Shown here: piece by piece, positions 1 to 7,873 of the stretch | Layout: each line of letters starts with the position of its first letter | Numbering within the stretch: position 1 is the first letter of the stretch | Assembly (NCBI RefSeq): GCF_029937855.1 | Contig: NZ_JAPYPC010000012.1 | Span: forward strand, 1-64,000 | Direction of reading: 5' to 3' | Source: Christiangramia sp. | Lineage (GTDB): Bacteria; Bacteroidota; Bacteroidia; Flavobacteriales; Flavobacteriaceae | DNA length: 64,000 bases | The notes under the pieces: model-generated | Database searches by the model: none | What the model was told of the DNA's origin: nothing | The model's input: only the letters and a program-made list of their open reading frames with translations | Position numbers and translations under genes: made by a program

Positions 1-55
1 CCTGCGGCCTCCTGCTCCCAAAGCAGGCGCGATAACCGGGCTACGCTACACCCCG
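1..55 (-). tRNA. tRNA-Pro (anticodon TGG), 3' part outside the window
   Basis: Read on the minus strand, the sequence starts with acceptor strand CGGGGTG, then TA and a D-arm with a GCG/CGC stem. The anticodon stem is CCTGC/GCAGG, closing the loop TTTGGGA with anticodon TGG. The variable region follows, and the T-arm and 3' acceptor lie beyond the left edge. The 5' end at 55 is fixed by the acceptor and by a small hairpin directly upstream. Identity follows from the anticodon; completeness cannot be judged. Confidence 0.9.
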
Positions 56-56
56 T

Positions 57-72
57 AATTGCTTACGCAATT
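57..72 (-). other. Hairpin abutting the 5' end of tRNA-Pro
   Basis: AATTGC (57-62) and GCAATT (67-72) form a 6-bp stem with a TTAC loop, one base upstream of the tRNA 5' end on the minus strand. A second possible stem, CAGGTT (74-79) with AACCTG (102-107), lies further up the leader. These may be leader structures met by RNase P. The function is inferred only from position. Confidence 0.45.
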
Positions 73-161
73 TCAGGTTTTATATTTGAAATCCAGTCAG
101 AACCTGTACTTATCTTTTCGATATTATATTCTGAAATGGGCTTTCAACCATAATTGGGCGG

Positions 162-190
162 CAAATATAAGAATTATTAGTACTCCACAA
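162..190 (-). promoter_or_regulatory. Bacteroidetes-type promoter for tRNA-Pro
   Basis: On the minus strand TTG (190-188) is followed by 18 bases and TATATTTG (169-162), matching TTG-N~19-TAnnTTTG, the housekeeping sigma consensus of Bacteroidetes. It points at tRNA-Pro, giving a leader of about 100 nt. No other gene lies between. Confidence 0.7.
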
Positions 191-255
191 TAAAAACTTT
201 TATTTTTTTATATCTTAGTTCGCTTATTGCTATAAATATTCTTAATACAAATGCT

Positions 256-1449
256 ATGAAAAGAATCTTATTGGTATCTGGACTTGTTTTCGGTCTCATT
301 TCCTGTGGCGAGAATGACAATAATTCTGAAAAAGCTCAGATTGAAGACTCTACAGAACAAATACCTGAAGAAGGGCAACAGGAAGCCGTGGAAGTTCCAG
401 ATCCTATAGACGCGGAAAGTTCAGACAACTACTCCTATGAGATGGTAGTGGAAGGCCTGAAGATCCCCTGGGGTTTCACCTTTCTTCCAGATGGAAGTAT
501 GTTAATAACCGAAAAAAATGGAGATATCATTCATTATAAAGAAGGTGAAAAAACCGAAATTCAGGGAGCTCCTGAAGTGTATGATCGTGGCCAGGGTGGT
601 CTATTGGATGTCGTCACACATCCCAATTATGAATCTAATGGTTGGATCTATTTCACATACGCTTCTAAAGAAGGAGATGGGAATGGAGGAAATACGGCTT
701 TGATGAGGGCCAAATTAGAGGGAAACCGATTAACCAATAAGGAGATTTTATATAAAGCCTCTCCAAATACCACTAAAGGCCAGCACTTTGGTTCAAGGAT
801 CGCTTTCGACAAAGAAGGATATTTATATTTCAGCGCTGGCGAACGTGGTGAACGTGATAAGAATCCTCAGGATATAACCCGTGATAATGGTAAAGTTTAC
901 AGATTAAATGATGACGGGAGCATCCCCTCTACCAATCCTTTTGTAGGTAAAGAGAATGCCGTTGAGGCGATCTACTCGTATGGTCATAGGAATCCCCAGG
1001 GCATGATTTTAAATCCTGAAACGGGTGAAATTTGGGTTCATGAACATGGCCCTAAAGGAGGAGACGAAATTAACATTGTAAAGAAAGGAGCCAATTACGG
1101 CTGGCCTGTGGTCACTTATGGAGTGAACTACAGCGGAACTTCCATTACAGAGGAAAGAGCAAGACCAGGCATGGAAGACCCTATTTTTTACTGGTTACCT
1201 TCTATAGCACCAAGTGGATTTGCATATGTGACTTCAGAAAAATTCCCTGAGCTTAAAGGAAATCTTTTAGTTGGATCTCTCAAATTTCAATATCTTGAAC
1301 TTTTAGAACTCGACGGGAAAAAGATTACGAAAAGAACTAAATTGCTGGAAGATTCAGGAAGGATGAGAGATGTAAAACAGGGGCCGGACGGAAATATATA
1401 TGTTGCCATTGAAGGTAAAGGAATTGCTAAATTAACTAACAATCAATAA
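256..1449 (+). CDS. PQQ-dependent sugar dehydrogenase (GSDH family), lipoprotein
   Basis: This is a soluble-type six-bladed beta-propeller aldose dehydrogenase that would oxidise sugars outside the cytoplasm with PQQ. A lipoprotein signal ends in LISC (Cys17), followed by an acidic linker to about residue 58 and then the propeller. Family motifs visible are RGQGGLLDV (about 112-120), GHRNPQG (near 250) and HEHGPKGGDE (from about 262), which holds the ligands typical of GSDH/YliI proteins. The length of 397 residues is normal for the family plus a lipoprotein linker. The next gene, 2 nt downstream, is a cytochrome c lipoprotein and a plausible electron acceptor. Family is secure; substrate is unknown, and no PQQ synthesis genes are in the window. 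Confidence 0.9.
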   Translation: MKRILLVSGLVFGLISCGENDNNSEKAQIEDSTEQIPEEGQQEAVEVPDPIDAESSDNYSYEMVVEGLKIPWGFTFLPDGSMLITEKNGDIIHYKEGEKTEIQGAPEVYDRGQGGLLDVVTHPNYESNGWIYFTYASKEGDGNGGNTALMRAKLEGNRLTNKEILYKASPNTTKGQHFGSRIAFDKEGYLYFSAGERGERDKNPQDITRDNGKVYRLNDDGSIPSTNPFVGKENAVEAIYSYGHRNPQGMILNPETGEIWVHEHGPKGGDEINIVKKGANYGWPVVTYGVNYSGTSITEERARPGMEDPIFYWLPSIAPSGFAYVTSEKFPELKGNLLVGSLKFQYLELLELDGKKITKRTKLLEDSGRMRDVKQGPDGNIYVAIEGKGIAKLTNNQ

Positions 1450-1451
1450 TA

Positions 1452-1919
1452 ATGAAAAAAATACTTTTTATTTTCGCTATGGGCGCTTTGGTGGCTTGTA
1501 AGTCAGACAAAAAAGAAAATGATAATGAAGACGAATCCTATGTGATCCCCTCTTCAGAAAAATCAAGTGAACAATCGCCGCTAACTGCAAGTATTAAAAG
1601 AGGAAAAGATATCTATTCAGATCTTTGTGTTACCTGCCATTTACCTACCGGAAAAGGTATTCCTGGCACCTATCCCCCGCTCGATGGTTCTAATTGGCTT
1701 ACTGAAAAAAGAGAAGAAAGTATTAGAGGTGTAAAATATGGAATGCAGGGTCCAATTGAAGTAAATGGTGAAGAATATGATAATATCATGACCCCTATGG
1801 GATTGAGCGATCAGGAAGTCGCTGATGCCATGAATTATGTCATGAATTCCTGGAGCAACAATATAGATGACATGGTTACCGAAGAAGAAGTAGCCGCTAT
1901 TCAGGAAAAAACAGAATAA
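1452..1919 (+). CDS. Monohaem cytochrome c lipoprotein
   Basis: A small class I c-type cytochrome. The lipobox LVAC places the lipidated Cys at 16. An acidic linker leads to the haem site CVTCH (Cys59, Cys62, His63), and the axial Met is probably Met113 or Met116 in NIMTPMG. It starts 2 nt after the sugar dehydrogenase stop and ends just before a strong terminator, so the two form a two-gene transcript. The likely role, taking electrons from PQQ at the dehydrogenase, is inferred from adjacency and shared lipoprotein targeting. The family call itself rests on direct motifs. Confidence 0.9.
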   Translation: MKKILFIFAMGALVACKSDKKENDNEDESYVIPSSEKSSEQSPLTASIKRGKDIYSDLCVTCHLPTGKGIPGTYPPLDGSNWLTEKREESIRGVKYGMQGPIEVNGEEYDNIMTPMGLSDQEVADAMNYVMNSWSNNIDDMVTEEEVAAIQEKTE

Positions 1920-1933
1920 CTAGCTCTTAGTAT

Positions 1934-1971
1934 AAAAAAAACCGGATTGCTTAAACAGTCCGGTTTTTTTA
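1934..1971. terminator. Intrinsic terminator after the dehydrogenase-cytochrome pair
   Basis: The 9-bp stem ACCGGATTG (1941-1949) with CAGTCCGGT (1956-1964) closes a 6-nt loop and is followed by a T run. An A run precedes the stem, so it could also act on the other strand. Confidence 0.9.
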
Positions 1972-2088
1972 TTTAAAATCCATTGATCATATCTAAAAGT
2001 AAAAGGGTCTGGTTTCTTTATACGGAAATGAGTGTTTTCATATATAAATTGAATAAATAATCTTCAAAAACATTTTAAAAACTAATAT

Positions 2089-2096
2089 TATCTTTG
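2089..2096 (+). promoter_or_regulatory. Promoter -7 element upstream of udk
   Basis: TATCTTTG is an exact TAnnTTTG match 16 nt before the udk ATG. No TTG sits at the expected upstream spacing, so only the -7 half is supported. Confidence 0.55.
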
Positions 2097-2112
2097 CGGA
2101 AATTTCAAGATC

Positions 2113-2721
2113 ATGCTAATTATTGGGATTGCCGGTGGCACAGGAAGTGGGAAAACTACCGTTGTTAATCAAATTACAGAGGAATTAAGACACGAGGAAG
2201 TAGATGTAATTTCTCAGGACTCCTATTATCAGGATACCTCACATCTCTCTTTTGAAGACCGAAAAAAAATAAATTTTGACCATCCAAAATCAATAGATTT
2301 TGAGCTTTTAGCGGAACACCTAAGACAATTAAGATCTGGAAAGTCCATACAGCAGCCGGTTTACTCTTTTAAAGAACATAATAGAACCGGCGAAACCATA
2401 GATATACATCCTCGAAAAGTAGTCATTGTAGAGGGGATCCTAATTCTCACCCACCCCGAAATTCGGGAATTGTTCGATATTAAAATCTACGTACATGCCG
2501 ATAGTGACGAGCGCTTAATAAGAAGGCTAAAGCGTGACATCGCTGATCGTGGACGTGATCTGGAAGAGGTGCTTTGGCGATACCAAACGACGCTTAAACC
2601 AATGCATCAGCAGTTTATTGAACCTACCAAAGAATTTGCAGATATTATTATCCCCACAAATCGTTACAATACGGTAGCTGTTGATATCGTTCAAACGATA
2701 ATCAAAGATCGCTTAACCTAA
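2113..2721 (+). CDS. udk: Uridine kinase
   Basis: Phosphorylates uridine or cytidine to UMP or CMP in pyrimidine salvage, in the cytoplasm. The P-loop GGTGSGKT is at residues 8-15. Typical uridine kinase features follow: the QDSYY segment (about 36-40), FDHP near 55, the VEGIL strand near 108, and an RxxRRD-type lid (LIRRLKRDIADRGR). Its 202 residues match the family. The short distance to the next gene (19 nt) suggests co-transcription with the division protein, a pairing with no obvious functional link. I have high confidence in the function. Confidence 0.96.
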   Translation: MLIIGIAGGTGSGKTTVVNQITEELRHEEVDVISQDSYYQDTSHLSFEDRKKINFDHPKSIDFELLAEHLRQLRSGKSIQQPVYSFKEHNRTGETIDIHPRKVVIVEGILILTHPEIRELFDIKIYVHADSDERLIRRLKRDIADRGRDLEEVLWRYQTTLKPMHQQFIEPTKEFADIIIPTNRYNTVAVDIVQTIIKDRLT

Positions 2722-2740
2722 TTTTGTATCTTTAAAGCCT

Positions 2741-3055
2741 ATGAAATTTAAAGACCTGCGCAAAAAACCCTGGTTTAGGTTCATTAGCAACAAATATGTG
2801 CTGATAAGTCTTGTATTTGCAGGCTGGATGTTCTTTCTGGATACAAATTCATGGTTTATTCATCATGAACTGGATCAGGAAATAAACGAGTTGCAGGACA
2901 ATAAGAATTATTATCAAACGGAAATTGCAAAAGATAAAGCTGTTATTGAAAAGCTTCAGGATTCGGTAGAACTTGAAAAGTTCGCCAGGCAAAAATACTA
3001 TATGAAAAGACCTAATGAAGATATTTACATTATTGAATACGATACTGTAAATTAA
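2741..3055 (+). CDS. DivIC/FtsB-family septum formation initiator
   Basis: A small bitopic membrane protein of the division complex. It has a short basic cytoplasmic N-terminus, one membrane segment (about residues 20-35), then a charged coiled coil (about 45-80). The C-terminal KFARQKYYMKRPNEDI segment (about 79-94) is typical of DivIC/FtsB proteins, which bridge FtsL to other septal factors. Length of 104 residues is usual. FtsB and DivIC cannot be told apart from sequence alone, so I give no gene symbol. Confidence 0.88.
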   Translation: MKFKDLRKKPWFRFISNKYVLISLVFAGWMFFLDTNSWFIHHELDQEINELQDNKNYYQTEIAKDKAVIEKLQDSVELEKFARQKYYMKRPNEDIYIIEYDTVN

Positions 3056-3092
3056 GATCTTCGCTAACCTTCCAAGTCAAAACTTACTCATA

Positions 3093-4496
3093 ATGAAAAA
3101 ATTGTTATTTCAGGAATTTCAGGAAGTTTCTGCAAAACAATGGAAACAAAAAATCCAGGCCGATCTTAAGGGCGCAGATTATAACGAAAAACTGGTTACA
3201 AAAACCCTTCATGGGATAGATATCAAACCTTTTTATTCTTCAGAGGATGTAGAGGAAACCTTAAAAGTTTCAAATCCGGCACACTGGAATATTTGTGAAA
3301 AGATATATGTTACTTCTGCTGAAACTGCCAACAAGAAGGCTTTGGAAAAACTTCAGAAAGGAACTGAAGCGATCTGGTTTATTTTGCCTTCGAAAGAAAA
3401 CGATTTCGCAATTCTGTTTAAAGAACTTCCGAAGGAAATTTGTATTTATTTACAACCTGAATTTTTGGATGCTGAATTTGTTCTGAAATTGAATGAATTT
3501 CTTTCAGATAAAGAGTACAGAGTTTTTCTTCAGACAGATATTATGGGAAACCTGGCTAGATCTGGAAACTGGTTTAAAAATTTACAGGCAGATCATTCTG
3601 AATTTGATGATATTTTGAAGTATTCATCAAATTTTGAATCGATTATCAGTATTGATCTTAGCCTTTATCAAAATGCCGGGGCAAACATTCCGCAGCAGTT
3701 GGCTTATACTATAGCTCATGCTACCGAATATCTTAATCATATAAACCAATTAGAACTTTCAGAAGAGCAACGAAAAAATCTCAAATTTCAATTTAAAATC
3801 TCGGTGGGATCAGATTATTTTTTTGAAATTTCTAAAATAAGAGCATTACGTTGGTTATTCGCGACGGTAGCTAAAGAATTTGCCTCCACTCCTACCTGCC
3901 ATATAATTGCTGAACCTACGAAAAGGACTAAGACATTATATGATTTTAATGTGAATTTACTCCGTACTACCACTGAAAGCATGAGTGCTATCCTTGGTGG
4001 GGCCGATGCTGTTTGTAATATGCCTTACGATGCTATTTATCATAAAGACAATGATTTTGGAGATCGAATTGCGCGTAACCAGCTGCTTATCATGAGAAAT
4101 GAAAGCTACCTGGATAAGGTAGGTAATGTAACTGAAGGCACCTATTATATTGAAACGCTAACCAGACAACTCGCAGAAAAAGCCCTGGATATTTTTAAGG
4201 ATATCGAAAAAGGTGGCGGATTTCTGAAAGAATTGAAAGCGGGTGTTATTCAGAAGAAGATTAAAGAAAGTGCAAAGGAAGAACAGGAGAAATTCAACAA
4301 TGGAGAACTTGTACTTATAGGAACAAATAAATATGAAAATGAGCAGGACAGGATGCAGGATGATATTGAGTTGTATCCATTTCTTAAGAAGAATCCGCGA
4401 AAGACATTAATTGAACCAATTCTCGAAAAACGGCTGAGTGAAGAAAGTGAGCAGCAGAGATTAAAAGAAGAGAAACAAAACCAGCCAACCCAATAA
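3093..4496 (+). CDS. mutA: Methylmalonyl-CoA mutase, small (beta) subunit
   Basis: The non-catalytic partner of the large subunit encoded 11 nt downstream. It has the mutase TIM-barrel fold, with conserved segments including [12 protein letters not shown] (near residue 305) and the FGDRIARNQ segment. It lacks the C-terminal cobalamin domain carried by the large subunit. Its 467 residues are short against the roughly 620-640 of small subunits that retain a degenerate B12 domain, so the barrel ends at about residue 400 and only a charged tail follows. Together the pair interconverts succinyl-CoA and methylmalonyl-CoA, as used in propionate, odd-chain and branched-chain catabolism. Confidence 0.92.
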   Translation: MKKLLFQEFQEVSAKQWKQKIQADLKGADYNEKLVTKTLHGIDIKPFYSSEDVEETLKVSNPAHWNICEKIYVTSAETANKKALEKLQKGTEAIWFILPSKENDFAILFKELPKEICIYLQPEFLDAEFVLKLNEFLSDKEYRVFLQTDIMGNLARSGNWFKNLQADHSEFDDILKYSSNFESIISIDLSLYQNAGANIPQQLAYTIAHATEYLNHINQLELSEEQRKNLKFQFKISVGSDYFFEISKIRALRWLFATVAKEFASTPTCHIIAEPTKRTKTLYDFNVNLLRTTTESMSAILGGADAVCNMPYDAIYHKDNDFGDRIARNQLLIMRNESYLDKVGNVTEGTYYIETLTRQLAEKALDIFKDIEKGGGFLKELKAGVIQKKIKESAKEEQEKFNNGELVLIGTNKYENEQDRMQDDIELYPFLKKNPRKTLIEPILEKRLSEESEQQRLKEEKQNQPTQ

Positions 4497-4507
4497 AATC
4501 AAGATTT

Positions 4508-6643
4508 ATGCAGCGCAAAGATCTTCAAAATATAAAATTAGCCGATAAAGGATTTTCCAAAAGAAAACCTGATGCGGAAAAAGAAAGATTTAAGACACCG
4601 GAAGAAATTGAGATAAAAACTTCTTATTCAAAAGAAGATATATCAGAAGCTGAACATTTACATTTTGCTGCGGGAATCCCACCATATCTACGGGGACCTT
4701 ACAGCACTATGTATGTGAGCAGGCCGTGGACCATACGGCAGTACGCCGGTTTTTCTACTGCTGAAGAAAGTAATGCTTTTTATAGGAGAAACCTGGCTGC
4801 AGGCCAGAAAGGACTTTCCGTAGCTTTCGATTTACCAACGCATCGAGGTTATGATTCAGATCATGATCGCGTGGTTGGAGATGTTGGCAAAGCCGGAGTC
4901 GCCATAGATTCTGTTGAAGACATGAAGATTTTATTCGATCAAATCCCATTAGATAAAATGTCAGTTTCCATGACCATGAATGGTGCAGTTTTACCGATCA
5001 TGGCATTTTATATAGTAGCTGCAGAAGAACAGGGAGTAAAACCTGAATTACTTTCAGGAACTATTCAAAATGATATTCTGAAAGAGTTTATGGTTAGAAA
5101 TACGTATATCTACCCTCCTACTCCTTCGATGAAGATCATTTCAGACATATTTGAGTACACCTCTCAAAATATGCCGAAATTCAACAGCATTAGTATTTCC
5201 GGTTATCATATGCAGGAAGCAGGCGCTACCTGTGATATCGAACTGGCTTACACGCTCGCCGACGGACTGGAATACATCAGAAAAGGTCTGGATGCAGGAA
5301 TGGATATTGACAGTTTCGCACCAAGATTATCTTTTTTCTGGGCCATTGGAATGAACCATTTTATGGAGATCGCTAAAATGCGTGCCGGAAGGATGCTTTG
5401 GGCAAAACTGGTAAAACAGTTCAATCCTAAAAATCCGAAATCTTTATCTCTTAGAACCCATTCACAAACCAGCGGCTGGAGTTTAACCGAACAGGATCCT
5501 TTCAATAATGTTGCGAGAACCTGTATTGAAGCTGCCGCAGCAGCGTTTGGTGGAACCCAGAGTTTACATACCAATGCTCTTGATGAAGCTATTGCTTTAC
5601 CCACAGATTTTTCCGCCAGAATTGCCAGAAATACACAGTTATACCTTCAGCAGGAAACAAATATTACCAAAACTGTAGATCCATGGGCTGGGAGTTTTTA
5701 TGTAGAAAAACTTACGGAAGAAATTGCTCAGAAAGCCTGGAAGCTTATTGAAGAAGTGGAAGAACTCGGTGGGATGACCAAAGCTATTGAGGCGGGAATT
5801 CCAAAAATGAGGATTGAGGAAGCTGCAGCTAAAAAACAGGCAAGAATTGATAGTGAGACCGATGTGATTGTTGGGGTAAATAAATACCGACTGGAGAAAG
5901 AGGATGAACTGGTTACGCTTGAGGTAGATAACCAAACCGTAAGGAAACAGCAGGTAGCCAGACTTGAAAATATAAGAACCGAAAGAAACGAAGAAAAAGT
6001 TCAGAAGGCACTTGAGGATCTGAGAAAAGCTGCTAAAGAAGAAAATGGTAATTTACTAGCCCTTGCTGTAGAGGCTGCCAGGGAAAGAGCCAGTCTTGGG
6101 GAAATAAGCACTGCCCTGGAAGATGTCTACGGAAGATATAAGGCGAAAATCCAATCATTCAGTGGAGTATATTCAAAAGAAATGAAAGATAATAGTTCAT
6201 TTAATAAAGCCCGTGAAATGGCCGATAAATTTGCTGAAATGGAAGGTAGGCGACCAAGGATCATGGTAGCCAAAATGGGACAGGATGGGCATGATCGTGG
6301 AGCAAAAGTAGTGGCAACCGGTTATGCCGATCTTGGGTTTGATGTGGATATTGGTCCGCTTTTCCAGACTCCGGCAGAAGCGGCCCAACAGGCAGCGGAA
6401 AATGATGTGCATATTTTAGGGGTTTCCTCTTTAGCTGCCGGTCATAAAACCCTGGTTCCGCAGGTAATTGAAGAATTAAAAAAACTTGGAAGGGAAGATA
6501 TCATGGTGATCGTAGGAGGTGTTATCCCTTCACAGGATTATCAGTTCCTGTTTGATGCAGGTGCCGTAGCGGTCTTTGGTCCTGGAACTAAAATTAGTGA
6601 TGCGGCCATACAGTTACTGGAAATATTAATAGATGAAGAGTGA
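4508..6643 (+). CDS. mutB: Methylmalonyl-CoA mutase, large (alpha) catalytic subunit
   Basis: The adenosylcobalamin-dependent mutase subunit. The substrate barrel occupies roughly residues 1-520, with conserved pieces such as [18 protein letters not shown] (from about 71) and [17 protein letters not shown]. The C-terminal B12 domain begins near 580 and contains DGHDRG (about 592-597), the DxHxxG motif whose His binds cobalt. Length of 711 is typical. It forms an operon with the small subunit. The stop codon lies inside a heptamer repeat array that continues downstream. The function is secure. Confidence 0.96.
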   Translation: MQRKDLQNIKLADKGFSKRKPDAEKERFKTPEEIEIKTSYSKEDISEAEHLHFAAGIPPYLRGPYSTMYVSRPWTIRQYAGFSTAEESNAFYRRNLAAGQKGLSVAFDLPTHRGYDSDHDRVVGDVGKAGVAIDSVEDMKILFDQIPLDKMSVSMTMNGAVLPIMAFYIVAAEEQGVKPELLSGTIQNDILKEFMVRNTYIYPPTPSMKIISDIFEYTSQNMPKFNSISISGYHMQEAGATCDIELAYTLADGLEYIRKGLDAGMDIDSFAPRLSFFWAIGMNHFMEIAKMRAGRMLWAKLVKQFNPKNPKSLSLRTHSQTSGWSLTEQDPFNNVARTCIEAAAAAFGGTQSLHTNALDEAIALPTDFSARIARNTQLYLQQETNITKTVDPWAGSFYVEKLTEEIAQKAWKLIEEVEELGGMTKAIEAGIPKMRIEEAAAKKQARIDSETDVIVGVNKYRLEKEDELVTLEVDNQTVRKQQVARLENIRTERNEEKVQKALEDLRKAAKEENGNLLALAVEAARERASLGEISTALEDVYGRYKAKIQSFSGVYSKEMKDNSSFNKAREMADKFAEMEGRRPRIMVAKMGQDGHDRGAKVVATGYADLGFDVDIGPLFQTPAEAAQQAAENDVHILGVSSLAAGHKTLVPQVIEELKKLGREDIMVIVGGVIPSQDYQFLFDAGAVAVFGPGTKISDAAIQLLEILIDEE

Positions 6644-6681
6644 GAAGTGAGAAGTGAGAAGTGAGAAGTAAGAAGTGAGAA
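6640..6681. repeat. Six-unit heptamer array (GTGAGAA) over the mutB stop codon
   Basis: Units of 7 bases begin at 6640, 6647, 6654, 6661, 6668 and 6675. Five are GTGAGAA and one is GTAAGAA. The mutB TGA (6641-6643) is part of the first unit. A related array sits at the end of trmH at 37188. Confidence 0.95.
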
Positions 6682-6816
6682 AATACATTTGATAATTTGA
6701 ATTTACAATTGCAGTTTTTCTTGGGTTTAAAATTGATTAAAACATAAACTATAACTAACAACTAAAAGCATGCATCAAAAAAGAAAAACTGATCACTGCT
6801 ACTGAATACTGAAACT

Positions 6817-7698
6817 ATGGATCTAAAGAAAAAAATGCTTCGGGATGATGCTCTTGAAGGGAAAAATATCATCGTAACCGGCGGAGGTAGCGGACTGGGG
6901 AAATCAATGACCAAATACTTTCTGGAATTGGGAGCTAATGTTGCCATCACCTCCAGAAATCTGGAGAAGCTGGAGAATACTGTAAAAGAACTTGAAGCTG
7001 AAACCGGCGGAAAATGTTTTGCTGTTCAATGTGATGTAAGACATTATGACCAGGTAGAAACCATGCGTGATGCTGTGGTTTCTGAATTTGGATCTGTGGA
7101 TATTCTACTGAACAATGCCGCAGGAAACTTCATCTCTCCAACGGAAAGATTGAGTGCTAATGCTTTTGATACCATTATCGATATTGTGCTAAAAGGAAGT
7201 AAGAATTGTACGCTGGCTTTAGGAAAGCACTGGATCGATAAAAAGGAAGAAAACAAAACAATCCTGAATATAGTTACAACTTATGCCTGGACAGGTTCGG
7301 CATACGTGGTTCCAAGTGCGACAGCAAAAGCAGGTGTATTGGCAATGACACGATCACTGGCTGTAGAATGGGCCAAATACGGAATAAGATCCAATGCGAT
7401 CGCTCCGGGGCCCTTCCCTACCAAAGGCGCCTGGGACAGATTGTTGCCAGGTGATCTCAAAGAAAAATTTGATCTTGCAAAAAAAGTTCCCCTAAAAAGA
7501 GTAGGTGATCATCAGGAACTGGCCAATCTTGCCGCGTATCTGGTTTCAGATTTTTCAGCATATATGAATGGTGAAGTGATTACCATAGACGGGGGAGAAT
7601 GGTTAAAAGGTGCCGGCCAGTTCAATTTACTGGAAGCAGTTCCTGAAGAAATGTGGGACATGCTGGAGCAAATGATTAAATCGAAGAAAGGAAAATAG
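6817..7698 (+). CDS. SDR oxidoreductase, 2,4-dienoyl-CoA reductase-like
   Basis: A short-chain dehydrogenase with the cofactor loop TGGGSGLG (21-28) and NNAAG (99-103). The usual YxxxK is replaced by SATAK, but Tyr156, Ser167 and Lys171 reproduce the spacing of the Tyr-Ser-Lys set of mitochondrial-type 2,4-dienoyl-CoA reductases (Tyr and Lys 15 apart, Ser 4 before Lys). I therefore infer that it reduces dienoyl-CoA in unsaturated fatty acid beta-oxidation. That would fit the nearby mutase genes, which handle propionyl-CoA-derived products. Another enoyl-thioester substrate is possible. It is followed by a strong terminator. Confidence 0.82.
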   Translation: MDLKKKMLRDDALEGKNIIVTGGGSGLGKSMTKYFLELGANVAITSRNLEKLENTVKELEAETGGKCFAVQCDVRHYDQVETMRDAVVSEFGSVDILLNNAAGNFISPTERLSANAFDTIIDIVLKGSKNCTLALGKHWIDKKEENKTILNIVTTYAWTGSAYVVPSATAKAGVLAMTRSLAVEWAKYGIRSNAIAPGPFPTKGAWDRLLPGDLKEKFDLAKKVPLKRVGDHQELANLAAYLVSDFSAYMNGEVITIDGGEWLKGAGQFNLLEAVPEEMWDMLEQMIKSKKGK

Positions 7699-7719
7699 AA
7701 TAAACGTGTTTTTATTTCA

Positions 7720-7768
7720 AAAAATTAGCCGGATAAAATTATAGAAATTCTATCCGGCTAATTTTTTA
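7720..7768 (+). terminator. Intrinsic terminator after the SDR gene
   Basis: The 12-bp perfect stem ATTAGCCGGATA (7724-7735) with TATCCGGCTAAT (7751-7762) has a 15-nt loop and is followed by a T run. An A run on the left side makes it potentially bidirectional. Confidence 0.92.
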
Positions 7769-7873
7769 TGTTGCACCGTTAAGTTTATTCATTAAAAATA
7801 TCTGATTTTCAGGCTGTTCTTTTAAATAAAATTTATCTTAGGAGCTTATTAATTAACACCTATATAAAATTTT

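Noticed and set aside
81-88. Plus-strand TATATTTG as a promoter for the sugar dehydrogenase
   Set aside because: It is 168 nt from the gene with no TTG at the right distance, and it lies in the tRNA-Pro leader on the other strand.
6640-6681. Heptamer array as a CRISPR array
   Set aside because: Units are contiguous with no spacers, and no cas genes are present.
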